Positions 8,648 to 17,822 are shown, counted from the stretch's first letter. The stretch is 64,000 bases of DNA from Rosistilla carotiformis (GCF_007753095.1 NZ_CP036348.1:4030001-4094000), one strand, 5' to 3'. Numbers and translations are program-made. The notes: generated by a model from the sequence alone, not told the origin.

Positions 8648-9505
8648 TTATTGGCGAACCAACTTGTGAAACGCTTCCAACAGCCGCTTGGTGATCGGTC
8701 CAGGCTTGCCGTCGCCGATCGTACGGTTGTCCAACTGAACCACGGGAACCACTTCGGCGGCGCTTCCGGTCAGGAAACACTCGTCGGCGACAAACAGATC
8801 GTGCCGGGTCAGCGTCGCCTGGCGGGTGGGAATTCCCAATTGGTCGGCGATTTCTAGCACGGCATTCCGAGTGATCCCTTCCAGGATTCCCGAATCGGTC
8901 GACGGCGTTGAGAGAACGCCCTTGTTGACGATAAAGACGTTATCGCCAGTGCATTCGGCAACGTCCCCTTTGTGATTGAGCATCAGCGCTTCGACGCAGC
9001 CGGCCTGTAGCCCTTCCATCTTGGCGATGATGTTATTCAGATAGTTCAGCGACTTGATGCGTGGGTTCAGCGCCGCCGGATGGTTGCGAATCGTCGATGC
9101 GGTCACCAAATGCAAGCCGTGTTCATAATACTCGGCCGGGTACAGCGAGATTTTGTCGGCGATGATGATGACTTGCGGATTGCTGCAGCGGTTCGGGTCC
9201 AGTCCCAGCGATCCGGCACCGCGGGTCACGATCAAGCGGATGTAGCCATCGATGATGTTGTTGGCTGCCAGCGTGGCTTTGCAATGCTCGGCCATTTCCT
9301 CGCGCGGCATCGGGATTTCCAAACAGATCGCTTGCGCCGAATCCCACAGCCGATCCAGGTGATCGTCCAACTTGAAGATCTTTCCGGCGTAGCTTCGCAT
9401 CCCTTCAAACACGCCATCGCCATAGAGCAACCCGTGGTCGAAAACGCTGATCTTGGCGTCTTCCTTAGGAACCAATTGTCCGTTGATTGAAATTTGCAGC
9501 GACAT
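8648..9505 (-). CDS. ilvE: Branched-chain amino acid aminotransferase (class IV)
   Basis: This 285-residue fold-type IV PLP enzyme transfers the amino group of leucine, isoleucine or valine to 2-oxoglutarate in the cytoplasm. The PLP lysine is Lys151 in the NPRIKSLNYLNN motif. Other family signatures are FDHGLLYGDGVFEGMR near residue 22 and ECTGDNVFIV. The C-terminal ECFLTGSAAEVVPV segment contacts the PLP phosphate in the family. Length is typical. D-amino-acid aminotransferase is the closest alternative, but the sequence reads more like the BCAT group. It lies 120 bases downstream of the toroid gene on the same strand and may be transcribed with it or from its own promoter. Confidence 0.88.
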   Translation of the reverse strand: MSLQISINGQLVPKEDAKISVFDHGLLYGDGVFEGMRSYAGKIFKLDDHLDRLWDSAQAICLEIPMPREEMAEHCKATLAANNIIDGYIRLIVTRGAGSLGLDPNRCSNPQVIIIADKISLYPAEYYEHGLHLVTASTIRNHPAALNPRIKSLNYLNNIIAKMEGLQAGCVEALMLNHKGDVAECTGDNVFIVNKGVLSTPSTDSGILEGITRNAVLEIADQLGIPTRQATLTRHDLFVADECFLTGSAAEVVPVVQLDNRTIGDGKPGPITKRLLEAFHKLVRQ

Positions 9506-9625
9506 GAGCGACGTATTGAATGAAGTTTAAATAGGGAGGGGTCTGCGGCGATTGGACCACCAGCGCCGGGCTGGGGATTGTATTTCCAAACGCTTGCAAA
9601 GTATAGGTTCTTCCCTGCTTTTGGA

Positions 9626-11227
9626 CTACAACGGGAAGTCCCCTTCCTCCCACAACGGCAAGTACCGGTAATAGGTTTCCAGCACCAGAGCGCACATCGC
9701 GGTGCTGTAAAGCCGTCCACCGACGCTGCCAAAGCGGTCGGTGAAGTGCCAGCTGCCCCGTTCATGGCCGCGCTGCGATTGCGTTTTGACAAGGAAATCG
9801 CGGAGCTTGGCGTTCCATTCGGGGAACCCGTAGTACCGCGCATGGTGCAGCGTCATCGTGGCGTAATAGTTGAAGTAGACGTTCGTTTTCGAAGGCCCCA
9901 GTTCGAACAGATAATGACAACCTTCCATGATCGCCGCGTCGCCGGGCGGTTTGTTCAAATACATTTGCAGCAACAATCCAACCGCTGTCGGCGTCGCTTC
10001 GGCCGCCGGTTCGAGGTATCCAAACCGCGTCCCCTGCTGGCTGCCCAAGCTGGTGACAAAATCCTCCGCCCGCGCGTGGACGTTGGTTGGAAACGGTAGC
10101 CCGCCGATCTGACAGCTCTTCAGCGCCATGATTTGCCAGCCGGTAACCGTCATGTCGCCGGGTTGGCCCGGTTGGTAACGCCAGCCCCCTTTTTCATGTT
10201 GCGCCATCACGATGTACTGCTGCAGATCGCGAAGCATGTCGTAAAGGTCCGCATCTTTGGTCATCGCATACGCCTCGGCGATCGCCAATGTGGCGATTCC
10301 GTGGCCGTACATGCTGCCATGCATCAGCTCACGTCCCTGCGCGGCATCCCGCATCTGACCGCGCAGGTAATAGATCGCTCTGGATATCGTTTCGGCGTGT
10401 TTGCCGCTTTGATGCGTGTAACCGGCGCCTAGGAAAGGGAGCAGCGCCAATCCGGTGGCGGCTGTCTTCGGTGTCGCTTGGCCGTCTGGATTCGTTCGTG
10501 GATTGCGACACTGCCCGTTGCACGGCGCTTTGGAAAGATCGAAATCCCACGAGCCGTTGTTCTGTTGATGGGCGACCAGCCAATCCAATGCCGCTTCGAC
10601 GGCCAGCTCGCTCGCTTCGCTCGCACCATACTGCTTCGCCAGTTCTTGCCGCTTCCCTTCGACACGCCCTTCGACTCCCGCGTTCCCGCGCATCCTCAGC
10701 GGTGGCATGCCAGAAGAGGGCTGCTGCAAACCGTCGATCATTTGACGGATGGCGTCCAGCGGCTGTGTCGGAGCGGTCGCAGTGAGCGCTTCGGGTTGCT
10801 CGAATTCCACCGCTTCGAGTGCCGCGACGATCGCATGATCGGGCATCGCTTCGGTTTCGCGAATCTCCACCACGGCCCGATCCATAGGGGGCGTGATTTC
10901 GATCGGCGTCGGATCCTCTCGTTCCAATTTCCCCTGGAGCGTGAACAGGTCGTGTTTCGTTTCGACAATCGTCCAAAGGGCCAGGAACAACAGCACGCCG
11001 CCGTGCAACAAACCACTGACCAACCAACTGGGCATGCGGGCGTCGCGTAGGAACCGCTTCAGCAGAGGCAGCGTGGATTCGTGCGGATCGTCCGATGCGC
11101 TCGTTTCGATCGCCGCCGCTGCGATCCCGCTGCCCCCCGCCACCGGAGGCGCTAGCGGCATGGAGGTGCGCGCAGCATCCGAGCCAGCAATGGGGGGCGG
11201 GATCGGATGGGAAGAGGGAAGGCTCAT
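9626..11227 (-). CDS. TonB-like membrane anchor fused to an alpha/alpha-toroid (toroid protein A)
   Basis: With the ATG at 11227 the protein has 533 residues. A Pro/Ala-rich cytoplasmic tail (1-50) precedes one transmembrane helix (about 67-88) carrying SGLLH, the SxxxH pattern of the TonB anchor (Ser71, His75). A periplasmic linker follows (PTPIEITPPMDRAVVEI), then from about residue 200 a toroid of the prenyltransferase/squalene-cyclase repeat class. QW-type motifs are visible (QQNNGSW, QHEKGGW) and a variant RGHERGSW. The squalene-hopene cyclase DxDD motif is not seen, so terpene cyclisation is unlikely. It is a paralogue of the upstream gene and downstream of exbD. Function is unknown; a substrate-binding or force-transducing role with ExbB/ExbD is my inference. 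The frame extends to 11350 without a better start. Confidence 0.85.
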   Translation of the reverse strand: MSLPSSHPIPPPIAGSDAARTSMPLAPPVAGGSGIAAAAIETSASDDPHESTLPLLKRFLRDARMPSWLVSGLLHGGVLLFLALWTIVETKHDLFTLQGKLEREDPTPIEITPPMDRAVVEIRETEAMPDHAIVAALEAVEFEQPEALTATAPTQPLDAIRQMIDGLQQPSSGMPPLRMRGNAGVEGRVEGKRQELAKQYGASEASELAVEAALDWLVAHQQNNGSWDFDLSKAPCNGQCRNPRTNPDGQATPKTAATGLALLPFLGAGYTHQSGKHAETISRAIYYLRGQMRDAAQGRELMHGSMYGHGIATLAIAEAYAMTKDADLYDMLRDLQQYIVMAQHEKGGWRYQPGQPGDMTVTGWQIMALKSCQIGGLPFPTNVHARAEDFVTSLGSQQGTRFGYLEPAAEATPTAVGLLLQMYLNKPPGDAAIMEGCHYLFELGPSKTNVYFNYYATMTLHHARYYGFPEWNAKLRDFLVKTQSQRGHERGSWHFTDRFGSVGGRLYSTAMCALVLETYYRYLPLWEEGDFPL

Positions 11228-11409
11228 CGGACTTGGGCACGCGCGGGTTGAAACACGATTCGGAACCCTGCAGTATAAACCGCCTGTGGCGCGTGCGGCA
11301 TCTTTGCGAGGGAACGACGCGTTGGGGAATTCCCCAAACATGCGAAGCATAGCTCGCCCTCAGCCGAGTGCACGCGATTCTTCCGAACCGGAAGAACCGT
11401 TAGAATCGA

Positions 11410-13203
11410 TCACCGCACCAACGGACGCAGCGCGCCGTTGGCGATCTTCTCGGGCGATTGGTGCAACGTCAGGTGCCGGTAATAGACTTCCAAGCACAGG
11501 CAGCCCATCGCGGTAGTATAGACCTCACCACCGTATCCACCCCAAACGCTGGTGGTAGGCCAGCTGCCGTCGCTTCGCTGGGTTGCCAGCAACCGCTGCT
11601 TCATCGCCTCGTTCCAGCGCGTCCATGCGGGCGACTGCAATTGATGCAGTGCCAGCGACGCGTAGTACCAATAATAGAAGTTGTCCTCGCCCATCCCCGG
11701 CAGCTCTTGCAAGAGGTACGCTTCGGCTTCGGCAACCTCCGCCGGCGGAACGTAATGCCCCAACAGCAAACGCGACGCCAACGCTTCGGCGGTCATCGTG
11801 CGCGATGGCGGTCGCTTGGGACGGTACGACGCAAGCCCTCCGCGACCGGCACGGACGGTCGAAAGGAAGGTTCGCAGCCGTTGGTCGATTTGCGGATCGA
11901 GGTTCATCCCCCCCTGCTTGCCACTTTCCATTGCCATTGCCTGCCAACCGAACTGGCTCGTGTCGCCAGTGTCGCCCGGCTGGTAACGCCATCCTCCGGT
12001 CGACGGATGTTGGATCCGAGCGGAATAGCTGAGAGCGTCGGCTGTCGACTGAGCCAATCGAGGATCGCGAGTCAACGCAAACGCTTCGCCCAACGAAAGT
12101 GTGGCGATGCTGTGGCAATACATGCGTGCATACGTTCCCGCTGGCCCCCCCAAGGATCCATCGGCCGCCTGGCGGTTCAGCAACGCTTGCAGCCCCCGGG
12201 CGACATTGTCGGTGTAGGGGCCGTCCAAGTGAGTGTGACCGCTGCCCATCAAAGACAGTAGTGCCAGCCCAGTGAGTCCCGTCTCGGCACGCTTGCCCGC
12301 GCCTTCACGATTGTGCCCCAGTGTGACCCGCTCTTGGCCCGCGCCGGTGGTCGTCGGATCCCAAATTCCGTCAGCGCGCTGACGCGATGCGATGAAGCGA
12401 AGTCCCGCCGCCACGGCGGCTTCGGTTCGGTCGTCACCACCGGTTGCGATCAAGGCACTGCGTCGCGCCGGACCGCGGCGATTGGCAAAGTCGTCGGGGC
12501 GTGGCGATGCAACCGGTGTGGCGACAGTTTGGGTCGGCACCGGAACGCCCGAAGCGGCGGGCGAAGGGGGCGTCGGTTGCGGCATGGATGGTTGCGGCAT
12601 CGAAGCGGTCGCCGCGGGTTGCGGCGGTGTCGGCAGCGGATCCGGCTGGGGCGTCTCCACTTGGCTGAGCGTAGCATCGGCCAACAAGAGGTCGGTCATC
12701 AATTGATCGATCTGCGCATGGGATTCGGAGAGATCGATCGGTTCGGCGGAAAAGTCGGGTGGCTGAACGCTCGTCTCCATCGGAAGATCCACCGCCGCCG
12801 TGGCGGTCACCACCGCTGGCAGAGGTTCCGATTCGGGAACCGGCAGTTCAAGCGGCGGAATGAATGTCTCGGGCGATTCATCCGGCGACGCCGACTGATC
12901 GGGATCAAACGTCTCCACGTCGGTCATCGTGACCATCACAGGTGCCGAACCATCGACCGAACCGGGCGCGTCGCCGGTCCCTTTTCCGGGTTGATCTTTC
13001 GTGGGAATGAACAGAAACAGCGAACTGTGCAGCCCGACCGAAAGGATCGCACAAGCGATCGCTGTCTTGGGGCGACGACGTCCGCCGCGACGTCGCCACA
13101 GGAACCATGTGACGGCGATCAAGATCATCGCCGAAACCGCGACAACGGCCAACCAGGGCGTTTGCGCGAGCGACGATTCGGTCATGGAATGGAAGCGATG
13201 CAC
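11410..13203 (-). CDS. TonB-like membrane anchor fused to an alpha/alpha-toroid (toroid protein B)
   Basis: This protein of 597 residues has two hydrophobic helices (about 17-36 and 48-67) separated by a basic RRRGGRRRP loop. The second helix contains SVGLH, again the TonB SxxxH pattern (Ser55, His59). It continues into APVMVTMTDVETFDP, which resembles the start of the TonB periplasmic linker. Residues 90-245 are strongly proline-rich. From about 260 a QW-repeat toroid follows (QRADGIW, HPSTGGWRYQPGDTGD, QRSDGSW) and ends in MGCLCLEVYYRHL. The start is GTG 13203, or ATG 13185 without the first six residues; neither has a strong ribosome site. It begins 15 bases after the exbD stop, so it is surely in that operon. 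Confidence 0.85.
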   Translation of the reverse strand: MHRFHSMTESSLAQTPWLAVVAVSAMILIAVTWFLWRRRGGRRRPKTAIACAILSVGLHSSLFLFIPTKDQPGKGTGDAPGSVDGSAPVMVTMTDVETFDPDQSASPDESPETFIPPLELPVPESEPLPAVVTATAAVDLPMETSVQPPDFSAEPIDLSESHAQIDQLMTDLLLADATLSQVETPQPDPLPTPPQPAATASMPQPSMPQPTPPSPAASGVPVPTQTVATPVASPRPDDFANRRGPARRSALIATGGDDRTEAAVAAGLRFIASRQRADGIWDPTTTGAGQERVTLGHNREGAGKRAETGLTGLALLSLMGSGHTHLDGPYTDNVARGLQALLNRQAADGSLGGPAGTYARMYCHSIATLSLGEAFALTRDPRLAQSTADALSYSARIQHPSTGGWRYQPGDTGDTSQFGWQAMAMESGKQGGMNLDPQIDQRLRTFLSTVRAGRGGLASYRPKRPPSRTMTAEALASRLLLGHYVPPAEVAEAEAYLLQELPGMGEDNFYYWYYASLALHQLQSPAWTRWNEAMKQRLLATQRSDGSWPTTSVWGGYGGEVYTTAMGCLCLEVYYRHLTLHQSPEKIANGALRPLVR

Positions 13204-13217
13204 GACGAGAGCTGATG

Positions 13218-13628
13218 CTATCGCTGCATTCGAACAGCGATTCCCATATCGGTGATTCCGGCTTGGCGTACGACCTGCAGGACTTCGGCAATTGCCTGGA
13301 AATTACCTTGCCCATCGCCCCGCACAACAACACTAGTATCGGCATATTGCGATGCCGCACTCGCTAGGGTTTGCTGCAATTGACTGATAGCAATCGGATT
13401 CTTGTCCAACAGCACCGACCCATCGGCCAGCACATCAACCACCCGTTTGTCGGGGCCACGTGTGATCGACTGTAGATTCCCAACTCCTGGCACGTTGACT
13501 TTGATGTTCCCTTCCTGATCGGTGAATTTTGCACCGACCATAAAAAAGATCACCAACAGGAACACGACATCGATCATCGGGGTCAGATTGATCGTCGCCT
13601 CTTCGCCGCTGCGTCGCTGATATGCCAT
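13218..13628 (-). CDS. exbD: ExbD/TolR-family biopolymer transport protein
   Basis: The 136-residue product has a short cytoplasmic N-terminus and one transmembrane helix starting at INLTPMIDVVFLLVIFFMV. It carries the conserved proton-path aspartate at position 20. The periplasmic domain follows (VVVRGDGQGNFQAIAEVLQVVRQAG). With ExbB it forms the stator that couples the proton gradient to work in the periplasm. The ATG shares one base with the stop of exbB (TAATG), and AAGGAAGG lies just upstream, so the two are translationally coupled. The next gene encodes a TonB-like toroid protein in the place where a tonB gene would often be found. Confidence 0.95.
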   Translation of the reverse strand: MAYQRRSGEEATINLTPMIDVVFLLVIFFMVGAKFTDQEGNIKVNVPGVGNLQSITRGPDKRVVDVLADGSVLLDKNPIAISQLQQTLASAASQYADTSVVVRGDGQGNFQAIAEVLQVVRQAGITDMGIAVRMQR

Positions 13629-14629
13629 TACGCCGCCTTCCTTCGTCGCGTCTTGGCCCCTCCGCCAGCGCTTTCGGCGGAGACGGCATCGATCACGCCC
13701 AAGGACAAGCGTTCGATCTCGGCCAGGTAACCGTCGGCACGTGAGCTGAAATACATGTACGCCAGATAAGCAGGGATCGCAACGCAAAGGCCACCCGCGG
13801 TCGTCACCAGGGCTTTACTGATCCCGATCGCTAGCAGTTCCGGATGCCCCATCCCTGCTTCGGATGCCATCGTTTCGAACGCTTCGATCATTCCCAACAC
13901 GGTCCCCAACAGACCGATTAACGGTGCGACGTTGCTGACCGCATGGAAAACGCGAAGATAGCGTCGCAGGCCATCGGCGGTCCGCTCCAAAGCGTCGAAC
14001 ACGGCCGCTTCGATTTCGACCATCGGGCGACCGGTACGTTTGACCGCAGCGATAAACACGTCGGCAACGGCGCAATCAAAGTCGTTGCAAACTTCGGTCG
14101 CTTCTTCGATGTCCAATTGGCCATCTTCCACTTTTTCACGGAAGCGGCGGACAAACGGCCGAGGGATCACGCGACTGCGGCGCAACGAAACCAAACGCTC
14201 GCAAATCAATCCGATCACGATAAAGCTGCAAATCCCAAGCGGCAGCATCAGCAAGCCGCCCGCAGAAATCTGGTCCTTCAAACTCGAAGCCCAACCTGGA
14301 ACCCAAGAAGAGTCAGCTTCGACCGCTTCTTCCGGAGCCGCTTCGGTCACACCCTGCGGTTGCGCGGCAGCGGGAATCGACGGGATCGCCGACGGTTGCT
14401 GTGCAAAGCCGCCCTGCTGCCCAAAGCCTTGCTGTTGGAACGACTGACCCGGCTGACGGAACTGTTGCGCCATCGCGACAGGCGTTGCTCCCAACAGGAA
14501 TGCCAGCGTTAAGCCGATTGCGGCGTGCGAGGGCGCCGTAGTGCGCGGTGGTATACAGCTTCGGTTCCGCAGCCGACCATGGGGCGACGAGACGATCGCC
14601 CGGACGATCGACTTAGCGAGTTTTTTCAT
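13628..14629 (-). CDS. exbB: MotA/TolQ/ExbB-family proton channel protein
   Basis: The 333-residue product is longer than classical ExbB because of an exported N-terminal part: a signal-like helix (about 38-54, ending AMAQQ) and a Gln/Pro-rich segment. Three transmembrane helices follow, at about 110-132, 232-252 (APLIGLLGTVLGMIEAF) and 272-292 (TTAGGLCVAIPAYLAYMYF), with the large cytoplasmic loop between the first two. The last two helices are the diagnostic TolQ/ExbB block. The ATG at 14629 overlaps the last 17 bases of the TPR gene, giving tight coupling. Extended ExbB proteins of this kind are common in planctomycetes and other marine bacteria. Confidence 0.95.
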   Translation of the reverse strand: MKKLAKSIVRAIVSSPHGRLRNRSCIPPRTTAPSHAAIGLTLAFLLGATPVAMAQQFRQPGQSFQQQGFGQQGGFAQQPSAIPSIPAAAQPQGVTEAAPEEAVEADSSWVPGWASSLKDQISAGGLLMLPLGICSFIVIGLICERLVSLRRSRVIPRPFVRRFREKVEDGQLDIEEATEVCNDFDCAVADVFIAAVKRTGRPMVEIEAAVFDALERTADGLRRYLRVFHAVSNVAPLIGLLGTVLGMIEAFETMASEAGMGHPELLAIGISKALVTTAGGLCVAIPAYLAYMYFSSRADGYLAEIERLSLGVIDAVSAESAGGGAKTRRRKAA

Positions 14630-16493
14630 TGCCGATCCAACCGAGGCGGCGACTGGCCAATTGTGCGTAGGGTGAGTTGGCATGTTTGTTCAAGAGACTG
14701 GTGTAGCAAACGGCGGCGTCGCGAAAGTTGCCCATCTTCTCAAAGGCTTTACCTGCTTGCAGCAACGACGCGGCAGCCCACCCCGATTCGGGGAACAACG
14801 TTTCGCAGCGGCGATAGGCGTCGATGGCGGCACTGTAATCTCGTTGCATGAAATAGGTTTCGCCCAACAACCATTGGGCTCGCCCCCGCAGGCGTTGATC
14901 GGCCGCGGGGGATCGCACCACGGAATCGAGCAGCTTGCGTGAGCTATCAAAGTCGGCGCGGCGTATCGCCAACTGAGCCGCAACGATTTGGACGAACTGA
15001 CGATCGCGCGACGATTCGGCGGCCGTTGTCGCTGCAGCGATCGCCTGATTAGCTTCATCGACCGATCCGACCTGTACCGCCAGTTCCGATCGTCGCAACA
15101 ATACAACAAATGTCGGTTCGGGCCCCTCTGCTAGTCGCGTAAAAAGATCGTAGGCTCCTTTCGAACTACCCAGTCTCTGCAAACTCTCTGCAATCACAGT
15201 TCCTTGATGCGCGTCGTGCGTGAGAACCTCCACCGGCATCTTGGATGTCGCTTCGGTGATCACCGACCACTGTCGATGTTCAAACAACCAATCGATGATC
15301 GCAGCGGTCACGCGATGCTGATCCGGGTCGATCATCCGCTGCAACCCGGCATCGGCGAACCGCAGAACGACTTCATGCCCGGCCGTTTCACTCAAACGAT
15401 CCAAGGTCTGTTGAACCAGTTGAGGATCGCCCGAATTGAAGACAACCGCCGACACCGATGCGAACGTCCCCTCGTCCTTTGATTTTGCGGCGTCGGCAAT
15501 CGCCAGATGGATCACACCGCGCGCCGCAGGGGATTGGGTGTGTTCGCGGGCAAGTTGGGCACGGGTGTCTTGCAGGAGTGTTTCGTCGCCGTTTTTCTGA
15601 GCGATCTGAATCAGTAGCGTCAGTCCATCGACGGTTTCGCTAGCATCCGGGTAATTGGCGGCCAAGCGTTGCAGCAGAATGATCGCCTCGGCCGATCGAT
15701 CGGCTTCGATTTGCTTGCGTGCCGCCGCCAACAGGGCTCTCGCCGCTCCCGGAGCCTTTGGGTAGGTATCGACATATTCCAACAACGCCACCGCCGCTTC
15801 GGTCGGTTGGCTCGCCAAGGCAGCTTGCGCCCAGGCGTAACCGAGTGCGGCTTCCTGTTTCCCCTGCAGGTCGTGGTCGTTTTCCATCTGCCAGCTGAAC
15901 GCTTCGCGGGCGGTATTGGCTTCGCCCTGCTTTAGCGCATCGGTCGCCACCTGACGCGCCAGGGCGACGGTGACGGCAGGTTTCAGTTCGCCGGTATCCG
16001 CGGCCTTCTTCAGTTCCAGCCAAGCTTCTTTGGAGCGCGAATCCTGGCAAAGCGCGGAGATTAGCATCGGATAGGCGACCTCCCGTTCGGCGGGCGAACT
16101 GGAGACCTTGATCGCTTCCTGGGCATGCTGCGCCGCGTCGGAGTAGCGACCGACGCCCAGTTGGCATTTGGCACAGCTGAGCCGGATCGGCGTTTCTCGT
16201 AGTCGGGGACTTTTTCGCTTCAATGCGGCTTCGAAAAAATCGAGTGCTTCGGCATGCCGCCCCATCGCAGACAGGGCCTGCCCGGATCCACACATCGCTT
16301 GCGCCGCAGACGGATGCTCGGGATTCTTTTTGACAAACTCCGCCAGCGTCGCGGCCGCTTTTTCAAACGAACCGGCGGCTAATTCGGCCAGGCCCGTTTT
16401 AAACGAATCCTCGCCATAAGCCGAAACGGACGCGGACAACATCGCCGCTGCAAATACTGATCGTAGATTCAAGAAAAACGCTTGTTTGCGCAT
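14613..16493 (-). CDS. Exported tetratricopeptide-repeat protein, first gene of the ExbB/ExbD locus
   Basis: From the ATG at 16493 the product has 626 residues with a signal peptide (RSVFAAAMLSASVSAYG). The whole chain is TPR-like helical repeats, clearest near the N-terminus (AAATLAEFVKKNPEHPSAA, AEALDFFEAAL) and C-terminus (DYSAAIDAYRRCETLFPESGWAAASLLQAGKAFEKMGNF). GGGGGAGAG lies directly before the start. The frame extends upstream to 16655 but with low-quality sequence. The stop lies inside the exbB start region. Periplasmic TPR proteins often act as scaffolds, as in the Tol system (YbgF/CpoB). A similar adaptor role for this locus is inference. Confidence 0.88.
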   Translation of the reverse strand: MRKQAFFLNLRSVFAAAMLSASVSAYGEDSFKTGLAELAAGSFEKAAATLAEFVKKNPEHPSAAQAMCGSGQALSAMGRHAEALDFFEAALKRKSPRLRETPIRLSCAKCQLGVGRYSDAAQHAQEAIKVSSSPAEREVAYPMLISALCQDSRSKEAWLELKKAADTGELKPAVTVALARQVATDALKQGEANTAREAFSWQMENDHDLQGKQEAALGYAWAQAALASQPTEAAVALLEYVDTYPKAPGAARALLAAARKQIEADRSAEAIILLQRLAANYPDASETVDGLTLLIQIAQKNGDETLLQDTRAQLAREHTQSPAARGVIHLAIADAAKSKDEGTFASVSAVVFNSGDPQLVQQTLDRLSETAGHEVVLRFADAGLQRMIDPDQHRVTAAIIDWLFEHRQWSVITEATSKMPVEVLTHDAHQGTVIAESLQRLGSSKGAYDLFTRLAEGPEPTFVVLLRRSELAVQVGSVDEANQAIAAATTAAESSRDRQFVQIVAAQLAIRRADFDSSRKLLDSVVRSPAADQRLRGRAQWLLGETYFMQRDYSAAIDAYRRCETLFPESGWAAASLLQAGKAFEKMGNFRDAAVCYTSLLNKHANSPYAQLASRRLGWIGNEKTR

Positions 16494-16781
16494 CTCTCCC
16501 CCCGAGAAAGGGTGTTGGACTGCCGAGAGATTGTGATCCATCACAACGGTAAAGCGGGGGGAGTGTACGCAAGAAAATGCCAGCACGGCAAGCCAGATGT
16601 CCCGCCTTCTTAAGCCGCGTTGCCGTACTTGCACACCGGATGCCACCGAATCCATCCGTCATTTTCCGTGAGGCCCCCGCAAGAAGTATCGGGGCACATC
16701 GCGGCGGGAACTCTTCGAATCCCAACGGCCCCACCACTTCTGATAAACTCACCCCGAATCAAACCGCCCCCAAGGAGCGTC

Positions 16782-17792
16782 GTGACGGAAGATATGAGTT
16801 GGTTTCAACAATTGACGGGCATCGAAGAATCGACACCGGATCAGGTGCGAACCGAACTGAGTGTCGACGGCGACTGCCTCGTTTGCCCCGACGCGCGGCG
16901 AATCGCTTTCGGACGGCTGGAGACGCCGACGCTTGCCGAACTACGGTCGAAGGCCGAAGCGACCAAGCCGTCATCCGGTCGATTGACGATTTGCGAACGC
17001 GTCGCCGACGTCCGCCAACTGCACGCCGACCCAAGGAATGCGGGAGCGTTGTTCCAAGTCGCTTCGCAATTCAACCTGCTGGAGATGGCCTCCCCCTCGG
17101 TGACTCCCGAGCGGGGCGTCGGAATTTACGAGCACGACCATACTCAGGGCCCCGCTTGCGCCGTCGCTTGCGGGGCGGGAACGATCTATCGCAACTACTT
17201 CGCTTCCGTCGGAGACCGCATCGGCCAATCGCACGACCATCAAATCGATTGCAGTGCCGATCTGGGCACACAGTTGGGGAATGTCGAAGGGCGGCTTTGG
17301 AAACTACAGAACGGCTACCTGTTCCCAAGCGATTCGGGATTGAAAACGATCGGCCAGAAGCTCCGTGCGGCCGATCCCGAAACGGTCGATCGCTACCGCG
17401 CGAGTCTAAGAATTGGGCTGCAATGGGATACGGCAGTGACGTTGGCTGGAGCCGAGCACCGTGTTTCGCAAGCCTACTGTTCAGCGTTGCCGGTCGCTTA
17501 TGGACGACAACCTGCAGCGGAGTGGACCGATTTTGCGAAGCTTGTGCTCGACGCGGCCTACGAAGCGACTCTGGCTGCGGCGACGATCAACTGGGCCAAA
17601 ACCGGCTCCAACAAACTCTACCTGACGTTGTTGGGGGGCGGCGTGTTTGGGAACCGCAATGCATGGATCCTCGACGCGATTCAGCGTGCGGCACTCCTCT
17701 ACCGTGAATCGCCGCTGGAGGTCGCCATCGTTTCTTACGGAACGTCCAAACCCGAGGTCGCGCGGCTCGTTCGACAGTTCAACGAAACATAA
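16782..17792 (+). CDS. Unknown cytoplasmic protein, possibly of macro/PARG-like fold
   Basis: This 336-residue protein has no signal peptide or membrane helix. Two segments resemble ADP-ribose-binding macro/PARG domains by eye. One is FQVASQFNLLEMASPSVTP with GVGIYEHDHTQGPACAVACG and AGTIYRNY. The other is LYLTLLGGGVFGNRNAWILDAIQRA near the C-terminus, like the Gly-rich loop of that fold. This is a resemblance only, with no catalytic residue assigned. GTG 16782 is preferred because AGGAG lies 4 bases upstream; ATG 16794 is the alternative. A terminator hairpin follows the stop. It is divergent from the ExbB/ExbD locus and convergent with the DUF1080 gene. Confidence 0.75.
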   Translation: MTEDMSWFQQLTGIEESTPDQVRTELSVDGDCLVCPDARRIAFGRLETPTLAELRSKAEATKPSSGRLTICERVADVRQLHADPRNAGALFQVASQFNLLEMASPSVTPERGVGIYEHDHTQGPACAVACGAGTIYRNYFASVGDRIGQSHDHQIDCSADLGTQLGNVEGRLWKLQNGYLFPSDSGLKTIGQKLRAADPETVDRYRASLRIGLQWDTAVTLAGAEHRVSQAYCSALPVAYGRQPAAEWTDFAKLVLDAAYEATLAAATINWAKTGSNKLYLTLLGGGVFGNRNAWILDAIQRAALLYRESPLEVAIVSYGTSKPEVARLVRQFNET

Positions 17793-17801
17793 CAAGAAGT
17801 C

Positions 17802-17822
17802 GTCCGCTACCGCGCAGCGGAC
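17802..17822 (+). terminator. Intrinsic terminator of the macro-like gene
   Basis: GTCCGCT (17802-17808) pairs with AGCGGAC (17816-17822) and is followed directly by TTTTC. It starts ten bases after the stop at 17792. Confidence 0.7.

Noticed and set aside
9626-13203. Squalene-hopene cyclase activity for the two toroid proteins
   Set aside because: QW motifs are present but the catalytic DxDD motif is not, and both proteins have TonB-like anchors and periplasmic orientation.
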